Shown: positions 54,782-64,000 of the stretch, piece after piece
How the letters are laid out: every line of letters starts with the position of its first letter
Numbering within the stretch: the first letter of the stretch is position 1
Notes under the pieces: generated by a model
What the model was told of the DNA's origin: nothing
The model's input: the letters and a program-made list of their open reading frames with translations, nothing else
Databases searched by the model: none
Made by a program: the position numbers and the translations under genes
NCBI RefSeq assembly: GCF_023101685.1
Contig: NZ_CP082164.1
Coordinates: forward strand, 3,968,001 to 4,032,000
Direction: 5' to 3'
Origin: Bradyrhizobium sp. 186
Lineage (GTDB): Bacteria; Pseudomonadota; Alphaproteobacteria; Rhizobiales; Xanthobacteraceae
Length of the DNA stretch: 64,000 bases

Positions 54782-55723
54782 GTGGGCTTTGCGGGCGCAA
54801 TGGTGGTGGCGATGGCGGTGGATGCCCTGTTGGGCTGGCCATCCCCGCTGTTCGCGTGGATCGGCCACCCCGTGACCTGGCTCGGCCGGCTGATCGCGGT
54901 CGTCGATGCCGCCTGGAATCGCTCGTCCGATCCGCCGGCGGTTCGCCGCGCAGCGGGCGTTGCCGGTGCGTTCGTTGTGATCGCACTGGCGGCCGCGCTT
55001 GGCTGGGTGCTTCAGTCCATGCTCGCGCTGGGATGGATTCAAGTCGTGCTGGTCGGCCTCCTGGCCTGGCCTCTGGTCGCGTTGCGCTCGTTACATGACC
55101 ATGTCGCCGCCGTCGCGAACCCCTTGCAGGCCGGCGACATCGCCGGCGCGCGCGTGGCTGTCTCGCGCATTGTCGGTCGCGATCCCGCGGTGCTCGACGA
55201 AGCCGGCATCGCGCGTGCGGCGATCGAGAGCCTCGCGGAAAACGCCTCCGACGGTGTCGTGGCGCCCGTGTTCTGGGGCGCGCTGTTCGGTCTGCCCGGC
55301 ATCTTCGGCTACAAGGCGATCAACACGCTGGACTCCATGATTGGCCATCGCACCGAACGCCACGAGGCCTTCGGCTGGGCGGCTGCGCGCATCGACGATG
55401 TCGCCAATTTCATTCCGGCGCGGCTGACCGGTTTTCTGTTCGTGCTGCTCGCGCCGCGGCGGTCGCAGGCTTTGTCGTGCATGACGCGGCATGCGCGCCG
55501 CCACCGCTCGATCAACGCCGGCTGGCCGGAAGCGGCGATGGCCGGCGCGCTCGGCGTGCGGCTCAGCGGTCCGCGCATCTATCACGGCAGCGTCACGAAT
55601 GAGCCCTGGCTGAACGAAGGCGCGCGCGATCCGCTCGCCGCCGATATCACTCAAGGGTTGACGATCTACCGCCGCGCCATGCTGCTGCTCGCCGGTCTGC
55701 TTGCGATCCTGGCTTTCGCGTGA
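54782..55723 (+). CDS. cobD: Adenosylcobinamide-phosphate synthase (CobD/CbiB)
   Basis: The 313-residue integral membrane protein attaches the aminopropanol(-phosphate) arm to cobyric acid. Hallmarks: VDALLGWPSPLFAWIGHPV, VGRDPAVLDEAGIARAAIES, LAENASDGVVAPVFWGALFG, GYKAINTLDSMIGHR and YRRAMLLLAG. Start is GTG at 54782 with a caggaga ribosome site; ATG 54800 is an alternative. It overlaps cobC by four bases. Confidence 0.92.
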   Translation: MGFAGAMVVAMAVDALLGWPSPLFAWIGHPVTWLGRLIAVVDAAWNRSSDPPAVRRAAGVAGAFVVIALAAALGWVLQSMLALGWIQVVLVGLLAWPLVALRSLHDHVAAVANPLQAGDIAGARVAVSRIVGRDPAVLDEAGIARAAIESLAENASDGVVAPVFWGALFGLPGIFGYKAINTLDSMIGHRTERHEAFGWAAARIDDVANFIPARLTGFLFVLLAPRRSQALSCMTRHARRHRSINAGWPEAAMAGALGVRLSGPRIYHGSVTNEPWLNEGARDPLAADITQGLTIYRRAMLLLAGLLAILAFA

Positions 55724-56700
55724 AAGAACAGGGCATGCGTGAGCACGGCGGAAATCTCGATCAGGCCCAGCAGCGTTTTGGCGGATGCGGGGAGGACTGG
55801 ATCGATCTCTCGACGGGGATCAACCGGCTGCCTTATCCGGTGGGCGAGATCGACTCGCACTCCTGGAGTGCTTTGCCGTCACGATCCGAGATCGAAACCT
55901 TGCATCAGGCGGCCCAGCACGCCTATGGCACGAGCGCACCGGTCGTCGCGATCGGCGGCGCGCAAGCTGCCATTCAGCTTCTGCCGCGTCTCGCGCCGCC
56001 CGGCCGGGCGCGCATCCTGGCGCCAACGTACAACGAATATGCCGCAGTCCTATCGGACGCCGGTTGGGACGTCGAAGACGTCAGGGACCTTGATGCGCTG
56101 GCAGGCGCGGACCTTGCTATCGTCGTCAATCCCAACAATCCTGACGGCCGGTGTCATGAACCTGAGGACTTGCTCGCGCTGCAGTCGCGCGTCGGCCGCC
56201 TCGTGATCGACGAGAGTTTTGCCGACGCCGTTCCGCATCTGTCGCTCGCTTCGGAAGCGGAGCGGCCGGAGCTGTTGATCCTGCGTTCCTTTGGAAAGTT
56301 CTACGGGCTCGCCGGCCTGCGACTCGGCTTTGCGCTCGGCAATGCAACCGACATCGCCACGCTCGCGGCGATGTCCGGCCCATGGCCGATATCGGGAGCG
56401 GCGATCGCGATCGGTTGCCGCGCTTTGCTTGACGACGCCTGGGCCACGGCAACATCAGCACGTCTCGCGCGCGACGGTGTTCGGCTCGACGCCATGGTGC
56501 AATCGCAGGGCTGGAGACTGGTTGGGGGAACGCCGCTGTTTCGTCTCTACGAGACCGGCGACGCGTTAGACGCGCAGGAAAAACTGGCGCGCAGCCAGAT
56601 CTGGTCGCGCGTCTTCACGAAGAAGCCGACATGGCTGCGCCTGGGACTGCCAGGCATCGAGTCCGAATGGACGCGCCTCGCCGAGGTTCTTGTACGCTGA
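55720..56700 (+). CDS. cobC: L-threonine-O-3-phosphate decarboxylase-type aminotransferase (CobC)
   Basis: The 326-residue PLP enzyme provides aminopropanol phosphate for the arm. It has the fold I aminotransferase pattern: WIDLSTGINRLPYP, AIGGAQAAIQLLP, VVNPNNPDGR (about 135-144), VIDESFAD and the PLP lysine in RSFGKFYGLAGLRLGFA (K193). The start GTG at 55720 overlaps the cobD stop. The gene converges with cobQ, four bases apart. Its name in the cobalamin pathway of Pseudomonas denitrificans is CobC. Confidence 0.92.
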   Translation: MKEQGMREHGGNLDQAQQRFGGCGEDWIDLSTGINRLPYPVGEIDSHSWSALPSRSEIETLHQAAQHAYGTSAPVVAIGGAQAAIQLLPRLAPPGRARILAPTYNEYAAVLSDAGWDVEDVRDLDALAGADLAIVVNPNNPDGRCHEPEDLLALQSRVGRLVIDESFADAVPHLSLASEAERPELLILRSFGKFYGLAGLRLGFALGNATDIATLAAMSGPWPISGAAIAIGCRALLDDAWATATSARLARDGVRLDAMVQSQGWRLVGGTPLFRLYETGDALDAQEKLARSQIWSRVFTKKPTWLRLGLPGIESEWTRLAEVLVR

Positions 56701-56704
56701 GCGC

Positions 56705-58153
56705 TCAGCGCGCAAGCGCGAGCAGGCCTTCGACGTTGAGATGGGTCTCGATGTGATCGGCGAGCGCATCGAGCGCGCTCTCGACCCTGGCGTGATACGG
56801 CTCGTTGCCTGCGGGAATATTGAGCTTTGCGAGAAACGCTCTGCGAAAATCGTCCGAAGTGAAGAGGCCGTGCAGATAGCTACCCTGCACGCGCCCGTCG
56901 GTTGAGATGGCGCCTTCCGGAGCGCCGTCGAGCCTCGCGAAGGGGCGGGCGCGATCCGGCCCGTCGGTGCGGCCGATGTGGATTTCGTAGGCCTGGATCG
57001 GTTGATCCGTAGCCGCGTGCACGGCCGAGACGCGCGTCAGGGTCTTCTGTGCGTTCATCACTGTCGTGACATCCAGAAGCCCGAGGCCCAGCGTTTCGCC
57101 CGCGGGTCCCTCGATTCCATCAGGGTCGGCGACGCTGCGTCCGAGCATCTGATAGCCGCCACAGAGGCCGAGCACATGGCCGCCTCTACGATGATGCGCC
57201 AGCAGATCGATGTCCCAGCCTTGTGCGCGCAGGAAGGCGAGGTCGCCGCGCGTCGATTTGGAGCCGGGGATGATGACGAGACGCACATCGCCGGGAATCG
57301 CCTCGCCTGGACGCACCATCACCAGATCGACACCAGGCTCAAGCTTGAGCGGGTCGAGATCGTCGAAATTGGCGATCCGCGACAGCGCAAGGCAGGCGAT
57401 CTTGCATTGGCCCGGCTTGCGCGCGTCGCTTAGGCCCAGCGCATCCTCGGCCGGCAGCTCGCCGGCGCGTGCGAACCAGGGCAGCACGCCAAGGCCGCGC
57501 CAGGCTGTTTTCTGCTCGATCAGCCGGTAGCCGTCGGCGAACAGCGTGGGATCACCGCGGAACTTGTTGATGACAAAACCCCGGATCATCGTGGCGTCAT
57601 CCGGGTCGATCACCGTCTTGATGCCGACGAGCTGGGCGATGACGCCGCCGCGATCGATGTCACCGACGAGCACGACGGGGACATCGGCCTTGCGGGCAAA
57701 GCCCATATTGGCGATGTCGGCCTTGCGCAGATTGACCTCGGCGGGACTGCCGGCGCCTTCGACCAGCACGAGGTCGGCGCGCGCCTTCAGCCGCTCGAAA
57801 CTCTCCAGCACCGCGCTCATCAACGATGGTTTCATCGCCGCATACTCGCGCGCACGCACGGTCGCGATGCGCTTTCCCTGCACCACGACCTGTGCGCCGA
57901 CATCGGTCTCGGGCTTCAAGAGCACCGGGTTCATGTCGGTGTGCGGCTCGACGCCCGCGGCAAGTGCCTGCAACGCCTGCGCACGTCCGATCTCGCCGCC
58001 GTCGGCGGTCACGGCCGCATTGTTCGACATGTTTTGCGGCTTGAAAGGGAGCACGCGCAGGCCGCGCCGCGTAAAGGCGCGCGCAAGGCCGGCGACGATG
58101 AGCGATTTGCCCACGTCCGAGCCCGCTCCCTGGATCATCAATGCGCGTGCCAT
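56705..58153 (-). CDS. cobQ: Cobyric acid synthase
   Basis: The 482-residue glutamine-dependent enzyme amidates four carboxyl groups of adenosyl-cobyrinic acid a,c-diamide. The N-terminal ATP domain shows [54 protein letters not shown] and VGDIDRGG. The C-terminal glutaminase domain has the catalytic cysteine in [11 protein letters not shown] and the histidine in [10 protein letters not shown]. Length is as expected (about 480-490). It is 12 bases after cobO in the same direction. Confidence 0.95.
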   Translation of the reverse strand: MARALMIQGAGSDVGKSLIVAGLARAFTRRGLRVLPFKPQNMSNNAAVTADGGEIGRAQALQALAAGVEPHTDMNPVLLKPETDVGAQVVVQGKRIATVRAREYAAMKPSLMSAVLESFERLKARADLVLVEGAGSPAEVNLRKADIANMGFARKADVPVVLVGDIDRGGVIAQLVGIKTVIDPDDATMIRGFVINKFRGDPTLFADGYRLIEQKTAWRGLGVLPWFARAGELPAEDALGLSDARKPGQCKIACLALSRIANFDDLDPLKLEPGVDLVMVRPGEAIPGDVRLVIIPGSKSTRGDLAFLRAQGWDIDLLAHHRRGGHVLGLCGGYQMLGRSVADPDGIEGPAGETLGLGLLDVTTVMNAQKTLTRVSAVHAATDQPIQAYEIHIGRTDGPDRARPFARLDGAPEGAISTDGRVQGSYLHGLFTSDDFRRAFLAKLNIPAGNEPYHARVESALDALADHIETHLNVEGLLALAR

Positions 58154-58165
58154 CGCGAGATTGTC

Positions 58166-58801
58166 TCAGAACTCTACGCCGGCCTGCGCCTTGATGCCGG
58201 AGCGGAAGGGGTGCTTGACCAATGTCATCTCGGTGACGAGGTCGGCGATCTCGATCAGCTCGTCCTTGGCGTTGCGTCCGGTGAGCACGACATGCGTCAT
58301 CGGCGGCTTGTGCGTCGTCAGGAAATCGACGACCTCGGCGACGTCGAGATAGTCGTAGCGTAGCGCGATGTTGATCTCGTCGAGCACGACCATGCGCAAG
58401 TTCGGATCGAGGATCAGCTCCTTGGCCTTCTCCCAGCCGGCGCGCGCGGCTGCGATGTCGCGGGCGCGGTCCTGCGTCTCCCAGGTAAAGCCTTCGCCCA
58501 TCGCGTGGAACTGGCAGAGATCTCCGAAATGGCCGGTGAGCAGGCGCCGCTCGCCGGTATCCCAAGTGCCCTTGATGAACTGCACCACCGCGCAGGGCAA
58601 GCCATGGGCGACGCAGCGGACGATCATGCCGAAGGCGGAGGACGACTTGCCCTTGCCGGCGCCGGTGTGGACGATGATGAGGCCCTTTTCGCCGCTCTTG
58701 GTCGCCATGATCTTGTCGCGGGCGACCTTCTTCTTCGCCATTTTCGCGGCATGCCGGGTGTCGGTTTCCTCGGCCGTTTGGGGATCCGGTTCAGGCGTCA
58801 T
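58166..58801 (-). CDS. cobO: Cob(I)yrinic acid a,c-diamide adenosyltransferase
   Basis: The 211-residue ATP-binding protein (CobO/BtuR/CobA type) adds the adenosyl group to cobalt. It has the P-loop-like GAGKGKSSSAFG (residues 47-58), VVQFIKGTWDTGER, GEGFTWETQD and VVLDEINIALRYDYL. The start ATG at 58801 gives a family-length protein; the longer frame upstream enters the riboswitch region. It is the first gene of the leftward cobO-cobQ unit. Confidence 0.94.
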   Translation of the reverse strand: MTPEPDPQTAEETDTRHAAKMAKKKVARDKIMATKSGEKGLIIVHTGAGKGKSSSAFGMIVRCVAHGLPCAVVQFIKGTWDTGERRLLTGHFGDLCQFHAMGEGFTWETQDRARDIAAARAGWEKAKELILDPNLRMVVLDEINIALRYDYLDVAEVVDFLTTHKPPMTHVVLTGRNAKDELIEIADLVTEMTLVKHPFRSGIKAQAGVEF

Positions 58802-58859
58802 CGGACGGGTCCTTCGGCTTGACAAGTGGCGGTCGGGGGCAAATGGTGGGCCGACGTTG

Positions 58860-59105
58860 GTTCCTGTCCTATGACAGGCGAAGAGGGAATGCGATAGGGT
58901 CCGAATCGGCAAGATTTGGGTCCAAAATGCAGCCGCCCCCGCGACCGTGACCGGAGAGATGCCCGAAGCCACTGACCCCTGCGGGGATCGGGAAGGCGGG
59001 GATCGAAGGGCAAAACCCTGCTCCGCAAGCCGGGAGACCTGCCAGCGCGGACGATTTGGACCGGCGGACGGGGTGTTCCGCGACGGGGAAGCGGACCTTC
59101 GCAAG
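58860..59105 (+). promoter_or_regulatory. Cobalamin (AdoCbl) riboswitch
   Basis: The leader on the plus strand has the class's conserved parts in order: GGAATGCG (near 58890), GCAGCCGCCCCCGCGACC (58929-58946), GCCACTG (58968-58974), GGGAAGGC (58990-58997) and the B12 box AAGCCGGGAGACCTGCCA (59027-59044). It precedes the DUF1636-cobW-cobN-cobG unit, so high AdoCbl should turn this unit down. The sequence after the B12 box can form hairpins that may block the ribosome site near 59145. Borders are approximate. Confidence 0.92.
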
Positions 59106-59154
59106 TCAGGGTTCGTGCGCCTCATCGCCTCCCGTTGTTTATCCTGGAAGGGCG

Positions 59155-59529
59155 ATGACCGTCACACTTCATGTCTGCATCACCTGCCGTGCCGGCCAGA
59201 CGCTCGCGGAGGGCGAGGTCGCGCCCGGCGCGCGGCTGCATGGCGCGATCCTCGACGCCGGCGTGCCTGAGGGCGTCACCGTTGTTCCCGTCGAATGCCT
59301 GTCGGCGTGCAGCCAGGGCTGCTCCGTTGCGCTGAGCGCGCCCGGCCGCTGGTCCTATGTCTATGGCCGCCTGTCGGAGGCCCATGCGGGCGACGTGATC
59401 GCTGGTGCTGCGGCCTACGCCGGCGCGCCCGACGGCATCGTGCCCTGGCGCAGCCGCCCGGAGATATTCCGCAAGCAATCGCTTGCCCGCATTCCCCCCA
59501 TTGCCGTCGTGCCGGAGGCCGCCGAATGA
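59155..59529 (+). CDS. DUF1636 metal-binding protein of the cobalamin unit
   Basis: The 124-residue protein has paired cysteines (HVCITCRAG and ECLSACSQGC) like thioredoxin-fold [2Fe-2S] ferredoxins. DUF1636 genes are often found with cobW and cobN behind B12 riboswitches. A role in cobalt handling or as electron donor is inferred from context. The ribosome site is gaaggg before ATG 59155. It overlaps cobW by four bases. Confidence 0.85.
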   Translation: MTVTLHVCITCRAGQTLAEGEVAPGARLHGAILDAGVPEGVTVVPVECLSACSQGCSVALSAPGRWSYVYGRLSEAHAGDVIAGAAAYAGAPDGIVPWRSRPEIFRKQSLARIPPIAVVPEAAE

Positions 59530-60575
59530 ATTCGCTCGCAAAAGTCCCGGTCACGGTCGTCACCGGTTTCCTGGGGTCCGGCAAGACGACGCTGATCCAG
59601 CATCTCCTCGCCAACGCCAACGGCAAGAAGCTCGCGGTGCTCGTCAACGAGTTCGGCAGCGAGGGCGTCGATGGCGAGATCCTGAAGTCCTGCGCCGATG
59701 CCAATTGCCCGGAAGAAAACATCGTCGAGCTCGCCAATGGCTGCATCTGCTGCACCGTCGCGGATGATTTCATTCCGACCATGGAGAAGTTGCTGTCGCG
59801 GCCCGTGAGGCCCGACCACATCCTGATCGAGACCTCGGGTCTGGCGCTGCCAAAGCCGCTGCTCAAGGCATTTGATTGGCCCGAAATCCGCTCGCGCATT
59901 ACGGTCGACGGCGTGATCGCGCTCGCCGATGCCGAGGCTGTGGCCGCCGGCCGCTTCGCGCCGGACCCGGACGCGGTCGAAGCGCAGCGGGCAGCGGACA
60001 AAAATCTCGATCACGAGACGCCGTTGTCGGAAGTGTTCGAGGATCAGATCGCCTGCGCCGACATCGTGCTCCTGACCAAGGCCGATCTTGCCGGCGCGGC
60101 GGGGCTCGAAGCGGCAAAGGCTGCCATCACCGCCGAGATGCCGCGGCGCGTACCGATGCTGCCGGTCACCGACGGCGCGATCGACGCGCGCCTCATTCTG
60201 GGCCTGGGTGCTGCCGCGGAGAATGATCTCGCCGCGCGTCCCTCGCATCATGACGGCGAGGAGGATCACGAGCATGACGACTTTGCCTCCGTGGTGATTG
60301 ATCTTCCGGAAGTTGCGGATGTCGACGCGCTGGTCGCATCGGTCCAGCGTCTCGCACGCGAGCAGAACGTGCTGCGCGCCAAGGGTTATATCGCGGTGGC
60401 CGGCAAGCCGATGCGCCTGCTGCTCCAGGCGGTCGGCGAGCGGGTGCGGCACCAATTCGACAAGCCCTGGGGCGTCGGCGCGCGGCAATCAAAGCTCGTC
60501 GTGATCGGCGAGCACGGCGATATCGACGAGGCCGCGATCAAGGCGGGACTTGGGATCTCAGGACTTGGTATCTGA
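59526..60575 (+). CDS. cobW: Cobalamin biosynthesis GTPase CobW
   Basis: The 349-residue protein of the COG0523 metallochaperone family has GFLGSGKT (residues 14-21), the metal-binding CxCC motif (NGCICCTVADD, C73-C76), ETSGLALPKP, LTKADL and a His/Asp/Glu-rich stretch HHDGEEDHEHDD. CobW is thought to deliver cobalt to the cobaltochelatase. It lies between DUF1636 and cobN with overlapping ends, behind the riboswitch. Confidence 0.95.
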   Translation: MNSLAKVPVTVVTGFLGSGKTTLIQHLLANANGKKLAVLVNEFGSEGVDGEILKSCADANCPEENIVELANGCICCTVADDFIPTMEKLLSRPVRPDHILIETSGLALPKPLLKAFDWPEIRSRITVDGVIALADAEAVAAGRFAPDPDAVEAQRAADKNLDHETPLSEVFEDQIACADIVLLTKADLAGAAGLEAAKAAITAEMPRRVPMLPVTDGAIDARLILGLGAAAENDLAARPSHHDGEEDHEHDDFASVVIDLPEVADVDALVASVQRLAREQNVLRAKGYIAVAGKPMRLLLQAVGERVRHQFDKPWGVGARQSKLVVIGEHGDIDEAAIKAGLGISGLGI

Positions 60576-63500
60576 TGCACGTCGTCTTCCGCGAGAGCCG
60601 CGGTCTCGAGGAGACCGCGACGCCAAGGGACATCGGCCAGGATCCGGCCGATCTCGTGGTGCTCTCGTTCTCAGATTCTGATTTGGCGGCCTTCGCGGCC
60701 GGCTGGCGGCGCGGCCGCGACTGCCTGCCCTCGCTGCGGCTGGCGAACCTTGCGGAACTGCGTCATCCGCTCTCGGTCGATACCTATATCGAGCGCACCC
60801 TTTCGCAGGCGCGCGGCATTCTGGTGCGCCTGATCGGCGGCGAGTCCTACTGGGCCTACGGGCTCGCGGCCCTCCATCAACTGGCGAAGGACCGTAACAT
60901 CGTGCTGGCTGTGCTGCCGGCAGATGGTCGTGACGACACGCGGTTAGACGCGTACTCGACCTTGCCGGTCTCGACGCTGCGGCGGCTCAAGGTGCTCTGC
61001 GACACCGGCGGCCCGGTCGCGGCCCAAGCCGCGATCGCGCAGCTCGCGCTGGCCTCAGGGCTCTATGCCGGGCCGGTCGTCGGCGAGATGACGGTTCCGG
61101 AGATGGGTTTTTACGATCCCGCACGCGGTGTGGTCGCAGCGCCCGCGGCGAGCGAGGGGAAGCCAAGCGCGCTTGTGACCTTCTATCGCTCGTATCTCAC
61201 TGCTGCCGATACCGGTCCGGTCGACGCCTTGATCGCAGCGCTGCGCGGGAGGGGCTTCGATGCTTACGGCGTGTTCGTCACGTCGCTGAAGGCCGCCGGC
61301 GTCACGGATTGGCTGCAAGCTTATCTTGAGCAAACGCCTCCCGCCGTGATCGTCAATGCAACGGCGTTCTCCGCGATCGGCGACGACGGCGCGACGCCGT
61401 TCGATGCCGTTCAGTGCCCCGTGTTTCAGGTCGCGCTCTCGACCGCACGGCGCGAGGACTGGACGGAGTCGCTGCGCGGCCTTTCGCCCGGCGATCTCGC
61501 GATGCATGTGGTGCTGCCGGAGGTCGACGGCCGCCTGTTCGCGGGCGTGGTGAGCTTCAAATCGGCCGCCGAGCGTGATCCCGATCTGCAATTCTCGCAT
61601 CTTGCTCATCGCCCGGATGAAGAGCGCGTGAAGGCCGTCGCTGCGCGCGTTGCGGCGTGGCGGCGGCTCGCGGAGAAGCCAGCCGGTGAAAAGCGGCTGG
61701 CGATTGTGCTCTCGAACTATCCGGGACGCCCGCACCAGATCGCGCATGCGGTTGGTCTCGATGCGCTGGCCTCGGTCGAAGCACTGCTGTCTGACTGCGC
61801 TGAAGCCGGTTTCGATGTTGCGCCGGTCCATGCGCTCGGCGAGACGATGCTGAAGCAGCAATTGACCTGGAGCGTCGCCGATTATCGCGCGGCGCTGTCG
61901 CGTCTTCCACAAGCGTTGCAGGACGATCTCGCGCAAGCCTGGGGCACGCCGGAGGATGATCCGAATTACCGCGACGGCGCGTTCCAGTTCGCTGCGATCC
62001 GATGTGGCAAGTCGCTCGTGGCCGTCCAGCCTGAGCGCGGCGACACGGCCATGCGCGATGCCGACTATCACGATCTCGCCCGCACGCCGCGCCACGCTTA
62101 CGTGGCCTTCTATCTCTGGCTCCGAGGGCAGGGCATCGACGCCGTCGTCCACATGGGCGCGCATGGCACGCTGGAATGGCTGCCCGGAAAATCCGTGGCG
62201 CTGTCATCGAGCTGCTGGCCGGAAGCGCTGACTGGCGAGTTGCCGGTGATCTATCCCTTCATCGTCAACGATCCCGGCGAGGCCGCGCAGGCCAAGCGGC
62301 GGACCTCTGCCGTCACGATCGGCCATCTGCCGCCGCCACTTGCAGCCTCCGCCGTGCCTGAAGGCTTGCGCCGGCTCGAACAGCTCCTCGACGAATATTC
62401 GACCGCCGACGGCCTCGATCCCGCACGTCGCCTGCGCCTGATCGCCGCGATCCGCGACGAGGCGCGCGTAGCGGGGTTGGAGGGCGATCTCGGCCTCGAT
62501 GCATCGGCCGCGCCGGTTGAAGCCATCCCGCGGATCGATCGCTTCGTCTGCGACCTCAAGGAAAGCCAGTTCGGCGACGGCCTGCACGTGTTCGGCCGCG
62601 GCGCCTGCGGCGAGGCGGAGCGCGACGCTCTGCGTGCCGCGCTCGCGGGCCGGCGCGTCGCGCCAGGGCCGTCAGGTTCGCCCTATCGCGGGCGCCGTGA
62701 TGTGCTGCCCACGGGACGCAATCTCTTTGCGGTCGATCCGCGCGCCGTGCCGACGCCATCGGCGCATGCGCAGGGAATCGAGCTCGCGGAAGAGTTGTTG
62801 CGCCGCCACTTGCAGGATCACGGCGACTGGCCGAAAGGCCTCGTGATCGACCTCTGGGGCTCGGCGACCATGCGCACCGCAGGCGAAGAGTTTGCCATGG
62901 CGCTGCATCTGGCCGGCCTCGCGCCGCGCTGGGATCACGCCTCGGGGCGTGTGACCGGTTACGACATCGTCGCGCCGGCCGAACTCGGCCGCCCCCGCAT
63001 CGACGTTACGCTGCGCGTGTCGGGCCTGTTCCGTGATGTCTTCTCCGGCCTTGCGCAATTGTTCGAGGCGGCGGCCGAGGCGCTATCGACGCGCGAGGAT
63101 GAGGGCGACGAGAATCCGTACCGTCATCGCGCGTCCCGGGTGTTCGCGCCGCGTCCCGGACAATACGGCGTTGGCCTGTCGGCGATCCCGGATGCCTTCA
63201 CACCCGATACGCGCGAAGCGGCCGGCGAAGCCTGGCTGTCGGCATCGTCCTGGGCATTCTCCGCCGACGGCGCGATCAAGCCCGATCGTGCCGGCATCGA
63301 ATCGCGGCTCGCATCTGCCGACGCTTTCGTCCATGTCCAGGATTTGCCTGAAACGGATCTGCTGCTCGCCGCCGACTACGCCGCGCATGAGGCCGGCGTC
63401 GCGGCTGCTGCGGCACATCTCGGCGCAGCCGCACCGTCGCTCTATCATCTCGATGCGACGCGGCCGGACCAGCCGCATGCGCGAACGCTGACGGAAGAGA

Positions 63501-63823
63501 TTTCGCGTGTCGTTCGCGCGCGCGCGGCCAATCCTGACTGGATCGCCGGCATGATGCGCCACGGGTTTCGTGGGGCCGCCGAGATCACCGCGACGCTCGA
63601 GCACATGGCCGCCTTCGCCCATCTGGCCGGCGCCGTCCCGCCGCATCTCTTTGATCTCTACTACGATGCGACGCTGGGCAATGACGACGTCCGCGCCTTC
63701 ATGGGACGCGATAATCCGGCGGCGCTCGCCGCGATGGAAATCTGCTTCACACGACTGCATGAGGCCTCTCTCTGGCAAACCCGCCGCAATTCGATTGCCG
63801 CTCGGCTCCGGGAGGCGTCATGA
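60575..63823 (+). CDS. cobN: Aerobic cobaltochelatase subunit CobN
   Basis: CobN is the large, corrin-binding subunit that, with CobS and CobT, inserts cobalt into hydrogenobyrinic acid a,c-diamide using ATP. The 1082-residue protein starts with the typical N-terminus (GQDPADLVVLSFSDSDLAAF) and contains the family landmarks AIVLSNYPGRPHQIAHAVGL, DAVVHMGAHGTLEWLPGKSV, YPFIVNDPGEAAQAKRRTSA, WGSATMRTAGEEFAMALHLA and VTLRVSGLFRDVFSGLAQLF. It is shorter than the roughly 1270-residue Pseudomonas denitrificans protein, yet shows no internal gap in the key motifs. The start ATG overlaps the cobW stop by one base (TGATG). CobS and CobT are not in the window. Confidence 0.95.
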   Translation: MHVVFRESRGLEETATPRDIGQDPADLVVLSFSDSDLAAFAAGWRRGRDCLPSLRLANLAELRHPLSVDTYIERTLSQARGILVRLIGGESYWAYGLAALHQLAKDRNIVLAVLPADGRDDTRLDAYSTLPVSTLRRLKVLCDTGGPVAAQAAIAQLALASGLYAGPVVGEMTVPEMGFYDPARGVVAAPAASEGKPSALVTFYRSYLTAADTGPVDALIAALRGRGFDAYGVFVTSLKAAGVTDWLQAYLEQTPPAVIVNATAFSAIGDDGATPFDAVQCPVFQVALSTARREDWTESLRGLSPGDLAMHVVLPEVDGRLFAGVVSFKSAAERDPDLQFSHLAHRPDEERVKAVAARVAAWRRLAEKPAGEKRLAIVLSNYPGRPHQIAHAVGLDALASVEALLSDCAEAGFDVAPVHALGETMLKQQLTWSVADYRAALSRLPQALQDDLAQAWGTPEDDPNYRDGAFQFAAIRCGKSLVAVQPERGDTAMRDADYHDLARTPRHAYVAFYLWLRGQGIDAVVHMGAHGTLEWLPGKSVALSSSCWPEALTGELPVIYPFIVNDPGEAAQAKRRTSAVTIGHLPPPLAASAVPEGLRRLEQLLDEYSTADGLDPARRLRLIAAIRDEARVAGLEGDLGLDASAAPVEAIPRIDRFVCDLKESQFGDGLHVFGRGACGEAERDALRAALAGRRVAPGPSGSPYRGRRDVLPTGRNLFAVDPRAVPTPSAHAQGIELAEELLRRHLQDHGDWPKGLVIDLWGSATMRTAGEEFAMALHLAGLAPRWDHASGRVTGYDIVAPAELGRPRIDVTLRVSGLFRDVFSGLAQLFEAAAEALSTREDEGDENPYRHRASRVFAPRPGQYGVGLSAIPDAFTPDTREAAGEAWLSASSWAFSADGAIKPDRAGIESRLASADAFVHVQDLPETDLLLAADYAAHEAGVAAAAAHLGAAAPSLYHLDATRPDQPHARTLTEEISRVVRARAANPDWIAGMMRHGFRGAAEITATLEHMAAFAHLAGAVPPHLFDLYYDATLGNDDVRAFMGRDNPAALAAMEICFTRLHEASLWQTRRNSIAARLREAS

Positions 63824-64000
63824 GTGCAATTGCGGTCAAGGGCTGGTGTCCCGGCGCGCTGCGGCCGATGCAATCGGGCGATGGGCTCGTCGTCCGGGTG
63901 CGTCCTTTCGGCGGGCGTCTTGAAGCAACCCAGGTTGCCGGACTTGCTGAGCTGGCTGAACGCTTCGGCAACGGCCTCCTTGATGTGACGAGCCGCGCGA
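63820..64000 (+). CDS. cobG: Precorrin-3B synthase CobG, 3' partial
   Basis: Only the first 60 residues are visible (MSAIAVKGWCPGALRPMQSG, DGLVVRVRPFGGRL..., LAELAERFGNGLLDVTSRA). The pattern is that of the sulfite/nitrite reductase ferredoxin-like half-domain at the start of CobG, an iron-sulfur oxygenase that makes precorrin-3B in the aerobic pathway. The start overlaps the cobN stop by four bases (ATGA). It is the next gene of the riboswitch-controlled unit. Confidence 0.85.
   Translation, partial: MSAIAVKGWCPGALRPMQSGDGLVVRVRPFGGRLEATQVAGLAELAERFGNGLLDVTSRA

Noticed and set aside
1..64000. CRISPR arrays
   Set aside because: No regularly spaced short direct repeats were seen; the repeats present are palindromes and inverted-repeat elements.
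1..64000. tRNA or rRNA genes, and a tRNA attachment site for the accessory region
   Set aside because: No convincing cloverleaf or rRNA sequence was recognised by eye; a tRNA-scanning program would be decisive.

Overview
The window looks like the chromosome of an alphaproteobacterium of the Bradyrhizobium type. The evidence is the high GC content, the aerobic Cob-type cobalamin genes (CobN, CobW, CobG, CobO, BluB), the palindromic intergenic repeats, and many short hypothetical proteins of a kind I associate with Bradyrhizobium. The genus call rests on recognition, not on a search.

Layout. (1) 1-2132: the end of a dipeptide/oligopeptide ABC transporter locus (ATPase, solute-binding protein). 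(2) About 2133-37650: a 35-kb accessory region. It holds an orphan adenylate-forming enzyme, TadE/TadG remnants, a VWA protein, a diheme cytochrome c, a cupin protein, a DUF3800 protein and some twenty very small ORFs. It also holds many broken genes: an IS701-type transposase, a SAM methyltransferase, a phytochelatin-synthase-like gene, three fragments of an ATP-dependent DNA ligase gene and three fragments of an SRAP (YedK-like) gene. Mobile DNA includes an IS91-type element whose integrase is split by a serine-recombinase element, a neighbouring group II intron, an IS5/IS427-type element, an IS110 fragment fused in frame to an M41-like peptidase domain, and three short non-autonomous inverted-repeat elements. 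(3) 38020-46107: an eight-gene leftward operon: IclR regulator, complete polyamine-type ABC importer, AroM-like protein, DUF917 protein and hydantoinase/oxoprolinase-like protein. (4) 46283-48898: a hydrolase and ring-cleaving VOC dioxygenase pair, divergent from a LysR regulator. (5) 48891-52609: a hybrid sensor kinase co-transcribed with an orphan solute-binding protein. (6) 52736-64000: cobalamin biosynthesis in four transcription units: cobP-cobV-bluB leftward, cobD-cobC rightward, cobO-cobQ leftward, and a rightward unit (DUF1636, cobW, cobN, cobG) behind a clear cobalamin riboswitch.

Functionally, the cobalamin genes cover cobalt insertion (CobN with accessory CobW), corrin adenosylation (CobO), amidation (CobQ), aminopropanol arm attachment (CobC, CobD) and lower-ligand assembly (CobP, CobV, BluB). 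The 38-46 kb operon probably imports and degrades a small amide or hydantoin-like compound whose identity the sequence does not reveal. No complete new defence or mobile system was found. The most unusual items are the IS110/M41 chimera, the repeated 3'-end relics of two DNA-repair genes, the inverted-repeat element inserted in a palindromic repeat, and the sensor kinase/binding protein pair.
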